A DNA stretch of 64,000 bases from a virus (IMGVR_UViG_3300048672_001165:1-64000); one strand, 5' to 3'. Counted from the first letter of the stretch, positions 1 through 10,638 are shown. Numbers and translations are program-made. Notes: generated from the letters alone by a model not told the origin.

Positions 1-41
1 GGAGATAAAGTCCTAGCAGGGCGTTTATGCCGTACTAAATG
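1..41 (+). terminator. Probable end of a terminator entering from the left edge
   Basis: The 41 bases before the stop of the minus-strand fibre gene contain GTTTATGCCG (23-32). This matches the TTTTATGCCG box that closes most terminators in this window, so the segment probably belongs to a terminator whose hairpin is cut by the window edge or is weak. No gene is visible here. Confidence 0.3.
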
Positions 42-3000
42 TTAGTACCCGTTAAAGTGGGCCGACAAGTACCACTTCGGGAATGTTGATGTGCCAGTGC
101 TCACCGCAATCGGCATGAGCGCGTTAAGCGGTGTGCCAATGACCTTACCATTCTGAGTCAAGATGCACCCGATATACTTATCGGAGTTAGCCAAATTGCC
201 TACAGTGGCGGTGGTATTGGTTTCAGGGTCAATCACCAAAATGCTAGTGGCTAGCCGTGGCATGCAGTAAACCTTGCCGTTAGCGCCAAGGGTGCTGCTG
301 CCGTACTTTAGTGTTGTGTCAAACGTACCGAACGTGGACACTGTCAGTGTTGCTGGGTCAATGACCAGCACGCCTGTGGCTTGAGCCGGTGGGCAATAGA
401 TTTTGCCGTTAGGGGCCAGTGTACCGGTCAGGTACTTTGACCCCGTACCGGAAACGACCCCAAACGTTGTATAGGTATCCGTGTTTGGATCAATACGAAG
501 AATAGTCGCAGCGCCTTCAGGGATACCGTAGATGAACCCATCCATCCCTAGAACAGCGTCGTAATATGCACCGATCCCACTGCCCAATGTCGTCACGGTT
601 TGTGTTGCAGGGTTAATCACCAGAATGTTACCTGTGGTTATAGACACTGCGTAAATCTTGCCGTTAGGGGCCAGCGCACAACCTCTATAACTTCCCAAGC
701 CACTGCCAATGGTAGACAGGGTGTTATTGTTGGGATCAATCACCAGTACGTTAGCAGCGGTTGCGGGGGCGCAGTAAATTTTACCGTCACGAGCCAAGCG
801 GCCGGTGATGTATTTACTTGAGCCTGCACCTGGAGAGCCAAACGTAAACGTCGCTCCCGTATCCGGGTCTGTGACCAAGATGCTGGTTGCATTGTAAGGA
901 ATAGAATACACTTTTCCGTTAGGCGCCAGTACACCACCTGCATAGAGGTTTGTGCCAGACAGAATACCAGAACCATTGGTCACAATCGTGACAGTAAATC
1001 CACTGGTACCTGCAGTAGCTGTTGTGTTATCCGCAGGACTAGCGCTCACAAAGGTGACGCTTCCTGCCCCATCGACGCCGACACTCTTGTAAGCCGCGTC
1101 CGTGCTAAATGCACTGGCAATCGCAGCAGCCACTGCAATGGCAGTAGCTCCTGTGGTGATGTTCACTTGAACATAGCGCCCAGCACCACTGACAGGTTGA
1201 GTGCCGCTACCAGACACCTGGAACCACACGTCGATGATTTGTTCACTGACTGCCGGGTTGACTTGAGCAGCCGTGCCACCCATGCCAAACAAACGGAAGT
1301 ACTTGCCCGCCAAGCTGCCTGCAGTATCTGCCAGCGCGGTGACCTTCACCGTTTCATACTGACCACCCAAATGTTGAATGGCGTTCTCAGGAATCGGCAG
1401 GTCAAACAAATCAGTCAGCAAAGCGCTGGAGTTATTGACCGAGTTCAGCGGACCAAACTCGATGTTTTCAATGGCAGATGCGTTCAGCGTATAAAGGCTG
1501 CAGTCAAAGTACAAAGGACCATTGACATTAGCAGCCACTGACCTGATAATTGTGCCGTTGATCTGATAGATGATCGTATCACCATCGTACAATATCGTCA
1601 GAATGTCTCCGACAGCGATGGTCCCTACCGAGTCAATTGCTGAGCCAGACTCTCTGATATTGAGCGTGGTGTTGCCGTTACAGTAGAAACAGTAATCGAT
1701 GCCCAAGTAACCCGCATCGGTGCTGGGGTCGGTATTCAAACCCGCTATCCAACCCGTGCTGGTGCTGGTCACTTGCATGCGCAAGTAGCATCCGTTGGTG
1801 TAACCCACCTTACTGTACGCCCCTGCATCCCACGTACTGGTCACGCCACCTGTCTTCAAGATACGGGTACCTCGAATGGTGACGTTGGTGCCAACCAGAC
1901 CCAGGTTATTACCTGCACCACCTTGGTTGGCAAACATGAACGAGTAATCGGATTCAGCACCATCCATCACCTCCATACGAGGTTTGCCCCATTGCACGGT
2001 GGCAATCTGGGTGGTTGCTGTAGCCTTATACAAACCACTACGCAGTCTGAAAGCAGTAGCAGCGGTATTCCAGTTGAAGTCAGTGACGCCAGACCAACTC
2101 ACACGAGCACCCGTGTCCATGTCATACAGCGCACCGTTGGTGGTTAGACCCGTGACACCGGTGGGGTAAATATACGCCACCATCAGGTACCACTTGTTTT
2201 GTACCATGTTAATTAAGTTCAACGTGGCAAAGTACGGGTTGGCGTTGGTCACGCTGGTATTGAGCGTGTCCAATGTACCAGCGACGTTGGTGCCACCGAT
2301 GTACAGCAGTTGGCTGTCGGTGTTTGCGCTGGTGCGCCTCACAGGAATCATGACTCGGTAAGCCCGGTCATTCTTAATCGCCACAGGTGCATTAATTGGG
2401 CCAGCAAACCAGCTGGTCAACCCCACGATGGAGTCACCCTGCCACACCAGACCTTGTTCACCATTGGGCATGGTAACCCAAGCGGTTGAGTTGGTACCTT
2501 GGACGCTGTAGTACGCCCAACCATCCACGGGGCTACCCCAATGAGGAGCCGCCAGCAAGTTGTTTTTGACACTGTCATCACTCAGCACAGTGCCGTTTTC
2601 ATCCTTGACCTGAATCAAAGGAAGACCGGCTGTCAAAGAGACTGCACCAGTTACTGTGATCGTACCACCCACCGTGAGGTTAGTCCCCACAGCCACAGTG
2701 CCTGAGGTATCAAGGGTATTAGAGTACAAACCCTTCCAACGAAGAGTTGCACTACCTTGATCATACGTGCCTGTAGCAAACGGCAAGTAGTTACCACTTG
2801 CATCCCAGTAAGCACGCTTTGTCGGACTTGTACCACCCACTGCAGTAGTCGCCACATAGATGCGACCAGGTACACTTCCAGTTGCAGGAGAGCCGTCTAC
2901 AACGGCCACAATTTCAGCAGCCGTACTGCGCAGGTTTGTGCCATCAGCACCTACCCACGTCACACCACCCAGACCGTCCCCGTTTTGAACCACAGTTGAA

Positions 3001-6000
3001 TCACCCACTGCCGTGCCGCGAGTGCGAGCAAACGCAATGGTAGGTCCATAGCCTACGGTGGTGCTGTTATGTGTCACAATGGTCATACCTGACCACGTGT
3101 TAGCACGAACTGTTTCCAAGTTCATCAGCATCGTACCACCTGCGTTAGCGCCGTTAGCGACGTTCACAGGACGAGGCGCTGAGCCTTGGCTATTCAGATG
3201 ACCATAAGAGTTAAACCGCCACGCTTCATTGAACGTGCCGTCACCGTTATAAGCCACACCAATGGCAATACCTGCAGGGATATTACCAGCAGCAGGAGTT
3301 TGTTCCACCACAGAGCGGACGTAACCCGTCCTGCGTAAACCAGTAGAGCCGTCATGTGCTACAAAGTGAACACCGCCCACTTCGTCGCCGGCACTGACCA
3401 GACCAGATGCTCCAACGGCAGCACCTCTGCTCTTACCCAGGATCAGGTGAGAGCCGTTAGCGTCTGCAGAGTAACGCACCACACCTAACGAGGTGGTGGC
3501 ATCACTCGTACCTTGAATCTGCACAGCGCTGATGAAAGCACCGGTGAAGTCTGTCGTGACAGGAGACGCTGCACCAAAGACAAACCGGCCACTCGTATCC
3601 TTCGTGAGGTGAGTAGTACCAATCGTCATAGTGCCTGTGCCACCTGTGAAGGTGCCGCTGTAGTCCACATTCACGCTGTACTGGTTATTCCAGCGCAGTG
3701 TAGAACTACCGCTGTCTTGAGCAGCTGTCGTCTTAGGCAGGTGATGACCTGCAGACGTGTAGCGAGCTACTTCAGCCATATTGGCCGCATTGACACGTGT
3801 TGTCAAGATCAGTGCGCCAGCCGTATCACCCGCTGTTGCGTTTTCCTTGATACCTTGGATACCTGCAAAGCCAATCTTGGTGGTGCCAGTATAGTTACCA
3901 TAGAAGGTAATACCGCCACCCACACCCGCTGCTACAACGGTCGTGTCAACCAACGCCAGATGGAACCTCTGAGCATTACCTGTGACCAGTGTACCTGCTG
4001 ATTCAACAGCCAGCGTGGTGTACAGGTTGGTACTGCCAATGGTGACATTGCCACTGGCGTCCTTATAAAACTGACCGGAGCCAATATTGACAACGCCAGT
4101 TCCACCTGTCAGGGTACCTGCATAGTCCAAGTTGGTCACATACTGGTTATTCCAGCGGAACGTGCTGGTACCAGAGTCTACACCGTTGTTGGTTTCAGGC
4201 CTCAGAGTACCTGCGCCCGTGATACGGATGCGCGCAGTTGCGGCTAAACCGTTAGTGCCGCCAGGGTTGGTAGAGAAGACAATTTCGCCTTCTTGCCCTT
4301 GCGTGGCTCTATAGAACGCAATTTCAGCCGCTGTACCTGCGCTGTCAAAGTTAAACCGGTTGAGCGTAATAGCCGCCAGCTTGGTGTTGATGGTACTGTT
4401 ATCAGCTTGAATCAGCCACGTGTTGGTGCTGTTCAAAGCGACCTTGGTCGTGATCAAACCGCCTGTTGTAGTGGTCGTGCCAAAACCAATGTTGCCACTG
4501 GCGTCCTTATAAAACTGGCCACTGCCCAGGTTCACAACCCCTGTACCACCTGTGAGCAACCCACTGTACGTGATACTGGTTGCAGACACATTAGGAACTG
4601 TCAGCAGACTGCCATTTGCATCGTAGCTGAGCGCACCATCCAAACCAAAGATGGTCGCATTAGTCGCTGTTGCATTACCGCTATCGTACGCCTCAATGGT
4701 CGTCTTGATATTGTAAGACGTCGTCGCGTGGTTGTGGAAGATCTGGATATTGCTACCCGTGATCTTGAGCTGAGGGTAGTTACCGCCTGCGATGGTGTTG
4801 GTGGTGACCAGCTTGGCTGCCCACACACCACCTGAGTAGGTGACAATATAAACACTACCGGTGACGTTAGATGTGCTGGTAATGCTCAGACGAATACGGT
4901 AAGCCATATTCGTCGTTAGTGCAGTCACCCCAGTTGACACTTCAATGGTGACCGATGCCCCTACGGCAACGGCATAGGTCTTGGTGTACTGGGTCAGCGC
5001 TGCAATGGCGTTAGAGTTTGCGGTATCCGCTGCGGCACGCGTATTGGCTTCAGCCGTGATCGCATTAGCTCTTGCAGTGGCTTCATTATCAATGTTAGTT
5101 TGCAGTGTTGTATCTGCGCTAGTCCGCGCAGTGATTTCATTATCAATGCGAGTACCCAATGCCGTATCAGCATTGGCTCTTGCAGTTGCTTCTGCGCTAT
5201 CCGCGGTTGCTAGTGCGTCCGTGAGCGCAGTGCGCGTCGTGATTTCGTTATTCAGCGTTGTTGTGAGTGTTGTGTCTGCAGAAGTGCGTGCAGTAGTCTC
5301 TGCAGTCAGATCGGCACGAAGTCCGTTTGTCAAACCCAAACGGGTCGTGACTTCAGTGTCAATTGCTGTTTGTAGCGCAGCGTCTGCACCTGCACGGTTA
5401 GAGACTTCAGTGTCAATCCGGGTACCGAGCGCGGTATCGGCACTGGCGCGTGCAGTAGCCTCATTGCTGATTGAAGTTGCATTGGCACTGTCACCTGCTA
5501 TCCGAGCTGCAGTCTCTGTATCCAGAGCAGCAGTCATCTCAGAGGGGAACAAAGCCAGTGCTGCAATATCTGCAGACAGTGACGTGTTCAGTGCTGTAAT
5601 GGCCGCAGCGCGTGCCGCTGCTTCAGCAGTGATTGCATTAGCATTGGTCGTGTCAGCTGCAGTACGTGCCGTTGTTTCATTACTAAGGGCAGTGGTCAAG
5701 TCACCCGTAGCGGCCAACCAAGCGTTATGCTCAGTATCGATACGTGCACCAAGTGCTGTGTCTGCACTGGTGCGTGCCGTAGTTTCAGCCGTCAGGTCAG
5801 TACGAAGACCAGACGTGACAGTAGAGCGCGCTGTAATCTCATCAGCAATCGCTGCAGCGTTGACACTGTCAGCGTTAGCACGAGCAGTGGTTTCAGCTGT
5901 CAGATCAGTACGCAAGCCCGCTACGTCTGTTCCCAGACCAGACAGACTTGCTGACGTTGAGCTGCTCAGCGCAGTAATAGCAGACTGTCGATCAGAAATC

Positions 6001-9000
6001 TCAGTAGCCAAGGCTTGACTCAAAGCAGTCGTATCGCCTTGACGGGCAGTTACTTCTGCAGCCAGGTCAGTAGTGAGCTTACTGGTTTGTTGTGCACGGG
6101 TGGTGGCTTCTGCAGCTGCCGACTGCGTCACTGCCGTGATGGCATCAGCACGAGTCGTCGCTTCTGTATCCAGAGCAGTCGACAAGTTGTTGATAGACGT
6201 AGTACGTGCAGTTGTTTCTGCAGCAATTGCTACATTGACAGCAATAACGTCATTAGTGCGTGCCGTAGTTTCAGCCGCCAGCGCCAAATTCAGAGAAGCG
6301 GTTTGTTCACTGCGAGTCGTCACTTCTGCTGCCAAAGCGGTGTTAGTTGCTGTATCAGCCGCTTCACGCGCACTCACCTCGGCGGTCAACGCAGTATTTT
6401 GCGCCGTATCAGCACCTGTACGTGCACTGGTTTCTGCAGTCAAATCCGTACGCAGGCTAGCCAGCTCAGTATTGATAGCTGTAAGCGCTGTCGCATTGGC
6501 AGCCTGATCTTGACTCTGTTGCAAAATAGCTGCACCCAGCGCATTGTTCAGCGCCGTATCAGCACTGGCACGAGTCGTTGCTTCAGACGACAAAGCGTTT
6601 GTTAGCGTGGCGATAGCGCCCGTACGAGCAGTGGTCTCAGCAGTCAGATTAGTCTGCAGTGTCGAGGTCAAGGCCTCTAGCGCAACGACCCGATTAGTCA
6701 GGTCAGTAATGATGGCGCCGTCGATTCCGCCACCCGTTGCGACATTGGCAAGGATGGCATTGATGCTGTCAATTTCAGTTTGCAGATGTGCCGTCGCTGT
6801 AGTGCGAGTAGCGACTTCAGTCGTCAGTGAATCTGCAACCGCTGTCACTGCCGCTGCACGTGCAGCCACTTCAGCGTCTAGAGCAGTAGATACAGTGGTG
6901 ATGGCAAGCTGCCTTGCAGTCGTTTCAGCTGCCAGCGCTTGCGTCTGCGCTGTATCGGCAGCTTGGCGGGCTGTGGTTTCACTACTCAAATCAGAAGCAA
7001 AGCCTGACACTGAGTTGGTGCGGGCTGTAACCTCATCATTGATCTGTTGTTGAAGCGCATTGTCGCCCGTTTGGCGGGCGTTGACTTCACCAGAGATCGA
7101 CAGGTTCACCAAACCAATCGCATTGGTACGCGCTGTGGTTTCAGAAGCTAAACCCGTATAGAGGTTGTTAATTGCAGTCGTGCGATCAGACGTCTCGGTA
7201 GTCAGAGCAGTACCCAAGGCACTGAGGTCTTGAGCCAAAGCAGACAACTGAGCTGTCAGCGTTGTATTAAGTTGGCTGACTGCCGCTTCACGCGCACTGA
7301 CCTCACTAGAGATGGACGCGTTCAGCGTTGTTGTGGCATTGGTCAGCGAGCTTTGCAGTGCAGTAATGCTAGACTGTACAGCTGAGATGGCAGTGCTACG
7401 AGTCGTGACTTCTGATCCAAGATCAGTTGACAACTGGCTCAAAACAATATTGATGTTGTTAATGCTGGTTTGTAGCCCAGCATCTGCAGCAGCGCGAGTT
7501 TGAGCTTCAGCCGTCAGGTCTGACAGGTGTACATCCCCTGCCGTAGCCAAGCTACTTTGAAGCGCAGCCACTTGAGTGCTCAGAGCACTCACAGCAGTTT
7601 GTCGTTCAGTGATTTCCGTATCAAGGGCAGCTTGATTGGCTTTCAAGCTGAGGATACTCATGAGCGGGCCTGTATCGGCCAGCGCATCCACAGAACCAAT
7701 CGTCCAGCCTACTTCTGCACCCCGGTACACCAGCACCACGGTGGCTCCAGACATGTCCAGAGTCTGAGTGGTGTTTGCATGTCCAAAATAGGTGTTGTTA
7801 GTGAGGATCGTGTGATTGACACCCCAGTCAAACCCTGCATCGATCAGGAAGTAGATGTCATCAATACTTGGATTGGCTGGCAGCTCTATGGTGACCGGCC
7901 CACCCAACGTATCAATCATGGTGACTTTATTCAAGTCCGTGAAAGGGCTCAGTGCAGTGTTGGTCTTGACCAACCGGCCCGTGCTGATCATGCCGCGAGT
8001 AATTGTCGCGTAATTGATCGGGTCACTCCCCCGCACCGTCCAGCCTGTTGTCAGACCACGGTAGGTGAAGATGGCAAAGCCACCCGCCGTATTGAGCACC
8101 CAAGGATTATTTTGACCAAAGACGGTACCGCCTTCAACCGTCAGAGGCTTAGTTCCCCAACTTGAGACCGGATCAAAGAAAGCGTACTCGTCGTCGACAG
8201 CTGGGCTGGAGGGTAGCGTCAGCGTGAAAGCACCTGCGCTGGTATTAGCCCCCATGGCCGTATGCATGTCGCTGATCAGAACAACATCACTCTGAGTGAA
8301 CGTGCGTCCCGTCAGATTCAAAGGAGCGACGTGGACATTGCCAGGATCTTGCACCAAAGGCATCAAGACCCAGCCCACATCTCCACCGCGGTACACCAGA
8401 GCAGCAGTCAGTCCGGTTTGGTTCAGCACCAAACCACGATGCTGGCCGTAGAAGATGTTGTTGTTGATCGCCAGGGCATGAACACCAAACTGGCTGTAAG
8501 CATCTTGGATATAGTAGATGTCATCAACGTTGGGGCTAGTCGGCAAGTCCAGGTTAAAGCTGCCTGCGCGAGTATCAATCAAAGTGACCTTGCTCAGGTC
8601 ACTGATAACCAGCGCTTCAGCAATGCTGATTGTACGGCCCGTAGGGGCGCTGTAGGCGTTTAAATCGACACTCAGAGTACCAAAGGTCGGAACAACCGTC
8701 CAGCCCGTCTGAGCGCCTCGGTAGGTGACTTGGACTTGTACACCTTTGGTGCTGAGCGTATAGCTTTGGTTCTGACCAAAGTAACGATTTGTGCTCAGAA
8801 CAACAGGGTGAGTATCAAACTTCTGAGCTGAGTCAGCTAAAAAGAACGTATCGCCCACCTGCGGGTTGCTGATGAGCGTGAGGTTAAAGCCTGCAACACT
8901 TGTATCGACCAGCAGCAAGCTGTTCAAGTCACTGCGCTGCAGCACAGTGCCTGCAGCAATACGCCGCCCAGTGCTGATGGTGTATTCAGGAATAGCTCCC

Positions 9001-9770
9001 CAATCCCCACTTCCAAACAGCGCTTTGTTTTGATCACCAGCTTGCGGGCGTTTGACCAAACCAGATTGTCCGGCCGTGGTGGCGGTTGCACCCACAAAGT
9101 CAGCCACGGGGGCTGCCAAAGCGACGTTCGTGACACCGCCCCAAGAAGTCGTGTCCCAAACAGCCGAGGTGTGAGGCGTGATGCAAAACCACACCTTACC
9201 CCCGTCATCAACAGCGTGACCTTTGTACGAGTAGTAGTTAGGACCAATCAGATCCGTTGTGATTTTGGTGTTGGCTAAAAACACCCACTTATCAGCATCC
9301 GACTCAAACAAATCAGAGGAGCTGTGGTCAACTGTGGCCTTTAACAGCTGCCCATTGAACTCGACCATGTAGCCTGCACGGATAGGGGTATTGGCTGTCC
9401 ACTCCCCGAGATCCGCATCAAAGCCAGAAACCTTTTCCAGACAACCTGCTTCAATATCAGCGTCCAGCGTGGTGGAGGTATGCTCTTTGATGACGTGGTA
9501 CAGGTCTCCGTTGACATACGGAAACAAGTCCACCACGTCGAACTTTACCCCAGTGACCCAAGGGATGAGGGAGTCAGTACTCAAATGGGTGACGTGGATA
9601 AACGCCCAGTCACCATTCAAGTTTTTGTAGTTGATACTTTTGCCTTGCAAAGGGCGAGGCACGACGCCAGGCAGGCCATCTTGTTCATCACGAAAACGAA
9701 GCTTGGCTGTGATATCAGCCAGGTTGTTCGAGATAAAAGCCAGTCGTTGAGGGTTGGTGGCGTAAGTCAT
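42..9770 (-). CDS. Giant modular tail fibre (3242 aa)
   Basis: Very long virion fibre, presumably for host adsorption. Visible modules in order: an N-terminal part (about 1-265); four tandem repeats of about 105 residues (about 267-700) with recurring L-I-D-T, F-G-Q-N and Y-R-G-x-x-x-G-W-T-V motifs; about 880 residues (about 705-1585) of degenerate repeats rich in T-T-E-T-x-A-R-T-x-A, as in trimeric coiled-coil fibre shafts; three repeats around residues 1735, 1890 and 2045 containing T-G-G-T-G and K-D-x-S-G; lectin-like beta regions; and from about 2948 a C-terminal beta-propeller of six full blades plus a partial seventh (A-P-N-G-K-I-Y and V-L-V-I-D-P per blade). It is the only gene on this strand until 14.2 kb and runs divergently from the early-type genes. 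The fibre call rests on composition and repeats; the receptor is unknown. Confidence 0.85.
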   Translation of the reverse strand: MTYATNPQRLAFISNNLADITAKLRFRDEQDGLPGVVPRPLQGKSINYKNLNGDWAFIHVTHLSTDSLIPWVTGVKFDVVDLFPYVNGDLYHVIKEHTSTTLDADIEAGCLEKVSGFDADLGEWTANTPIRAGYMVEFNGQLLKATVDHSSSDLFESDADKWVFLANTKITTDLIGPNYYSYKGHAVDDGGKVWFCITPHTSAVWDTTSWGGVTNVALAAPVADFVGATATTAGQSGLVKRPQAGDQNKALFGSGDWGAIPEYTISTGRRIAAGTVLQRSDLNSLLLVDTSVAGFNLTLISNPQVGDTFFLADSAQKFDTHPVVLSTNRYFGQNQSYTLSTKGVQVQVTYRGAQTGWTVVPTFGTLSVDLNAYSAPTGRTISIAEALVISDLSKVTLIDTRAGSFNLDLPTSPNVDDIYYIQDAYSQFGVHALAINNNIFYGQHRGLVLNQTGLTAALVYRGGDVGWVLMPLVQDPGNVHVAPLNLTGRTFTQSDVVLISDMHTAMGANTSAGAFTLTLPSSPAVDDEYAFFDPVSSWGTKPLTVEGGTVFGQNNPWVLNTAGGFAIFTYRGLTTGWTVRGSDPINYATITRGMISTGRLVKTNTALSPFTDLNKVTMIDTLGGPVTIELPANPSIDDIYFLIDAGFDWGVNHTILTNNTYFGHANTTQTLDMSGATVVLVYRGAEVGWTIGSVDALADTGPLMSILSLKANQAALDTEITERQTAVSALSTQVAALQSSLATAGDVHLSDLTAEAQTRAAADAGLQTSINNINIVLSQLSTDLGSEVTTRSTAISAVQSSITALQSSLTNATTTLNASISSEVSAREAAVSQLNTTLTAQLSALAQDLSALGTALTTETSDRTTAINNLYTGLASETTARTNAIGLVNLSISGEVNARQTGDNALQQQINDEVTARTNSVSGFASDLSSETTARQAADTAQTQALAAETTARQLAITTVSTALDAEVAARAAAVTAVADSLTTEVATRTTATAHLQTEIDSINAILANVATGGGIDGAIITDLTNRVVALEALTSTLQTNLTAETTARTGAIATLTNALSSEATTRASADTALNNALGAAILQQSQDQAANATALTAINTELASLRTDLTAETSARTGADTAQNTALTAEVSAREAADTATNTALAAEVTTRSEQTASLNLALAAETTARTNDVIAVNVAIAAETTARTTSINNLSTALDTEATTRADAITAVTQSAAAEATTRAQQTSKLTTDLAAEVTARQGDTTALSQALATEISDRQSAITALSSSTSASLSGLGTDVAGLRTDLTAETTARANADSVNAAAIADEITARSTVTSGLRTDLTAETTARTSADTALGARIDTEHNAWLAATGDLTTALSNETTARTAADTTNANAITAEAAARAAAITALNTSLSADIAALALFPSEMTAALDTETAARIAGDSANATSISNEATARASADTALGTRIDTEVSNRAGADAALQTAIDTEVTTRLGLTNGLRADLTAETTARTSADTTLTTTLNNEITTRTALTDALATADSAEATARANADTALGTRIDNEITARTSADTTLQTNIDNEATARANAITAEANTRAAADTANSNAIAALTQYTKTYAVAVGASVTIEVSTGVTALTTNMAYRIRLSITSTSNVTGSVYIVTYSGGVWAAKLVTTNTIAGGNYPQLKITGSNIQIFHNHATTSYNIKTTIEAYDSGNATATNATIFGLDGALSYDANGSLLTVPNVSATSITYSGLLTGGTGVVNLGSGQFYKDASGNIGFGTTTTTGGLITTKVALNSTNTWLIQADNSTINTKLAAITLNRFNFDSAGTAAEIAFYRATQGQEGEIVFSTNPGGTNGLAATARIRITGAGTLRPETNNGVDSGTSTFRWNNQYVTNLDYAGTLTGGTGVVNIGSGQFYKDASGNVTIGSTNLYTTLAVESAGTLVTGNAQRFHLALVDTTVVAAGVGGGITFYGNYTGTTKIGFAGIQGIKENATAGDTAGALILTTRVNAANMAEVARYTSAGHHLPKTTAAQDSGSSTLRWNNQYSVNVDYSGTFTGGTGTMTIGTTHLTKDTSGRFVFGAASPVTTDFTGAFISAVQIQGTSDATTSLGVVRYSADANGSHLILGKSRGAAVGASGLVSAGDEVGGVHFVAHDGSTGLRRTGYVRSVVEQTPAAGNIPAGIAIGVAYNGDGTFNEAWRFNSYGHLNSQGSAPRPVNVANGANAGGTMLMNLETVRANTWSGMTIVTHNSTTVGYGPTIAFARTRGTAVGDSTVVQNGDGLGGVTWVGADGTNLRSTAAEIVAVVDGSPATGSVPGRIYVATTAVGGTSPTKRAYWDASGNYLPFATGTYDQGSATLRWKGLYSNTLDTSGTVAVGTNLTVGGTITVTGAVSLTAGLPLIQVKDENGTVLSDDSVKNNLLAAPHWGSPVDGWAYYSVQGTNSTAWVTMPNGEQGLVWQGDSIVGLTSWFAGPINAPVAIKNDRAYRVMIPVRRTSANTDSQLLYIGGTNVAGTLDTLNTSVTNANPYFATLNLINMVQNKWYLMVAYIYPTGVTGLTTNGALYDMDTGARVSWSGVTDFNWNTAATAFRLRSGLYKATATTQIATVQWGKPRMEVMDGAESDYSFMFANQGGAGNNLGLVGTNVTIRGTRILKTGGVTSTWDAGAYSKVGYTNGCYLRMQVTSTSTGWIAGLNTDPSTDAGYLGIDYCFYCNGNTTLNIRESGSAIDSVGTIAVGDILTILYDGDTIIYQINGTIIRSVAANVNGPLYFDCSLYTLNASAIENIEFGPLNSVNNSSALLTDLFDLPIPENAIQHLGGQYETVKVTALADTAGSLAGKYFRLFGMGGTAAQVNPAVSEQIIDVWFQVSGSGTQPVSGAGRYVQVNITTGATAIAVAAAIASAFSTDAAYKSVGVDGAGSVTFVSASPADNTTATAGTSGFTVTIVTNGSGILSGTNLYAGGVLAPNGKVYSIPYNATSILVTDPDTGATFTFGSPGAGSSKYITGRLARDGKIYCAPATAANVLVIDPNNNTLSTIGSGLGSYRGCALAPNGKIYAVSITTGNILVINPATQTVTTLGSGIGAYYDAVLGMDGFIYGIPEGAATILRIDPNTDTYTTFGVVSGTGSKYLTGTLAPNGKIYCPPAQATGVLVIDPATLTVSTFGTFDTTLKYGSSTLGANGKVYCMPRLATSILVIDPETNTTATVGNLANSDKYIGCILTQNGKVIGTPLNALMPIAVSTGTSTFPKWYLSAHFNGY

Positions 9771-9854
9771 AACACGACGTTTTCCTTATCAAGCAAAAAG
9801 ATGAATAATGACGAAAAAATAAATCTATACTTAAACACAAACAAACAAAGAGCA

Positions 9855-9890
9855 TAAGAGCCCCGTGGCAGAATAAGCTGCCACGGGGAC
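9855..9890 (-). terminator. Strong hairpin in the divergent region, terminator-like on the minus strand
   Basis: Perfect 11-bp stem: CCCCGTGGCAG (9861-9871) pairs with CTGCCACGGGG (9878-9888), loop AATAAG. Read on the minus strand it is followed by CTCTTATGCTCTTTG, which resembles the TTTTATGCC plus T-rich tail of other terminators here. It lies upstream of both flanking genes, so it may block antisense transcription into the fibre gene or end a short untraced transcript. Confidence 0.5.
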
Positions 9891-10006
9891 ATACGTGTTG
9901 GGTGTGGGCGTGCAGCTTTGTTGCAGTTGTCCACTAGGTATAAGAGACTTAGAGGATCAAATAATGCTAAAGCATCACATGTGTAGAATGCAGAAAATAA
10001 GAACGC

Positions 10007-10039
10007 TATATTACCACCTTGAGATGCTGTTGTCTCAAG
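10007..10039 (+). promoter_or_regulatory. Early-type promoter box and 5' leader hairpin for the 10063 gene
   Basis: TATATTAC at 10007-10014 matches the published core of phiKZ early promoters. It is followed by a leader stem-loop: CTTGAGA (10018-10024), loop TGCTGTTG, TCTCAAG (10033-10039). A Shine-Dalgarno AGGAG precedes the ATG at 10063. The rest of 9891-10006 holds no gene I can support. Confidence 0.6.
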
Positions 10040-10062
10040 TTCTCTTTTTAGGAGTAAAGTAA

Positions 10063-10593
10063 ATGGACGATCTGGAAAACTTCATCAAGGGTTTCTTCAT
10101 CGGGCTGATGGACATGTTGTTCATCAACGATTTCGGTGCCACATCGGTGATGCTGCCCAACCCCGACCTTTTTCAAGGAAAGAACTACACAGACGCCATG
10201 CGTGTGCGAAGCCTCATGATGGCCATGGTACATTCCCAGTACCAATGCAACGATACCATCGCAGACGGTATCGCCGACATGTGGGCGTTAAAGTCAGTCG
10301 CGTGGGAAGATGAGATGGCTCGTCTGGCTGCCGAGTCGGTGAAAGCAGGAAGTCGCATCCGCGTGTATGACGACATTGCTCATCGTTGGGTGAGTGACGA
10401 CTTCAACTCTCTGGTGTCGTCTGACTTGCTGTTCACCGTTCATTACCAAGATCAACGCAAGTTTCTTGCCATGCTGATGTGGCAGGTGGTTGGTGAACAG
10501 CAGGAGATCATTGTGAGTCAGAGCGCTCATGCCGCTTTGACGGTTTGGCCGTCCAAACGTTTCGAGAAGAAGGTGCTGCAGTACATGGCGTAA
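10063..10593 (+). CDS. Unknown early-type protein, first of six tandem paralogs (176 aa)
   Basis: Function not recognised. Mostly helical, no membrane segment. Starts at ATG after TTAGGAG. The segment H-Y-Q-D-Q-R-K-F-L-A-M (near residue 125) aligns with H-P-S-D-V-R-K-F-A-A-V in the 11459 product, and the order of helices is the same, so I place it in one diverged family with the next genes. It has its own TATATTAC promoter and ends at a terminator. Several inverted repeats lie in the coding DNA: TGGTAC/GTACCA (10226-10244), CGATACC/GGTATCG (10251-10273), GTTTGG/CCAAAC (10543-10558). They are sparser than in the next two genes. Confidence 0.8.
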   Translation: MDDLENFIKGFFIGLMDMLFINDFGATSVMLPNPDLFQGKNYTDAMRVRSLMMAMVHSQYQCNDTIADGIADMWALKSVAWEDEMARLAAESVKAGSRIRVYDDIAHRWVSDDFNSLVSSDLLFTVHYQDQRKFLAMLMWQVVGEQQEIIVSQSAHAALTVWPSKRFEKKVLQYMA

Positions 10594-10610
10594 GCTGTGT
10601 GCTGTAGAGG

Positions 10611-10638
10611 AAAGGGCTTTTATGCCCTTTTCTTTTTC
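10611..10638 (+). terminator. Terminator after 10063 gene
   Basis: Stem AAAGGGC (10611-10617), loop TTTTAT, GCCCTTT (10624-10630), then TTCTTTTT. The TTTTATGCC box forms the loop and right arm. Confidence 0.85.

Noticed and set aside
4981-6605. Long plus-strand ORFs within the giant fibre
   Set aside because: They reflect the repeated Thr/Ala/Glu codons on the other strand. Their Ser/Val/Ala repeats are not a real protein.
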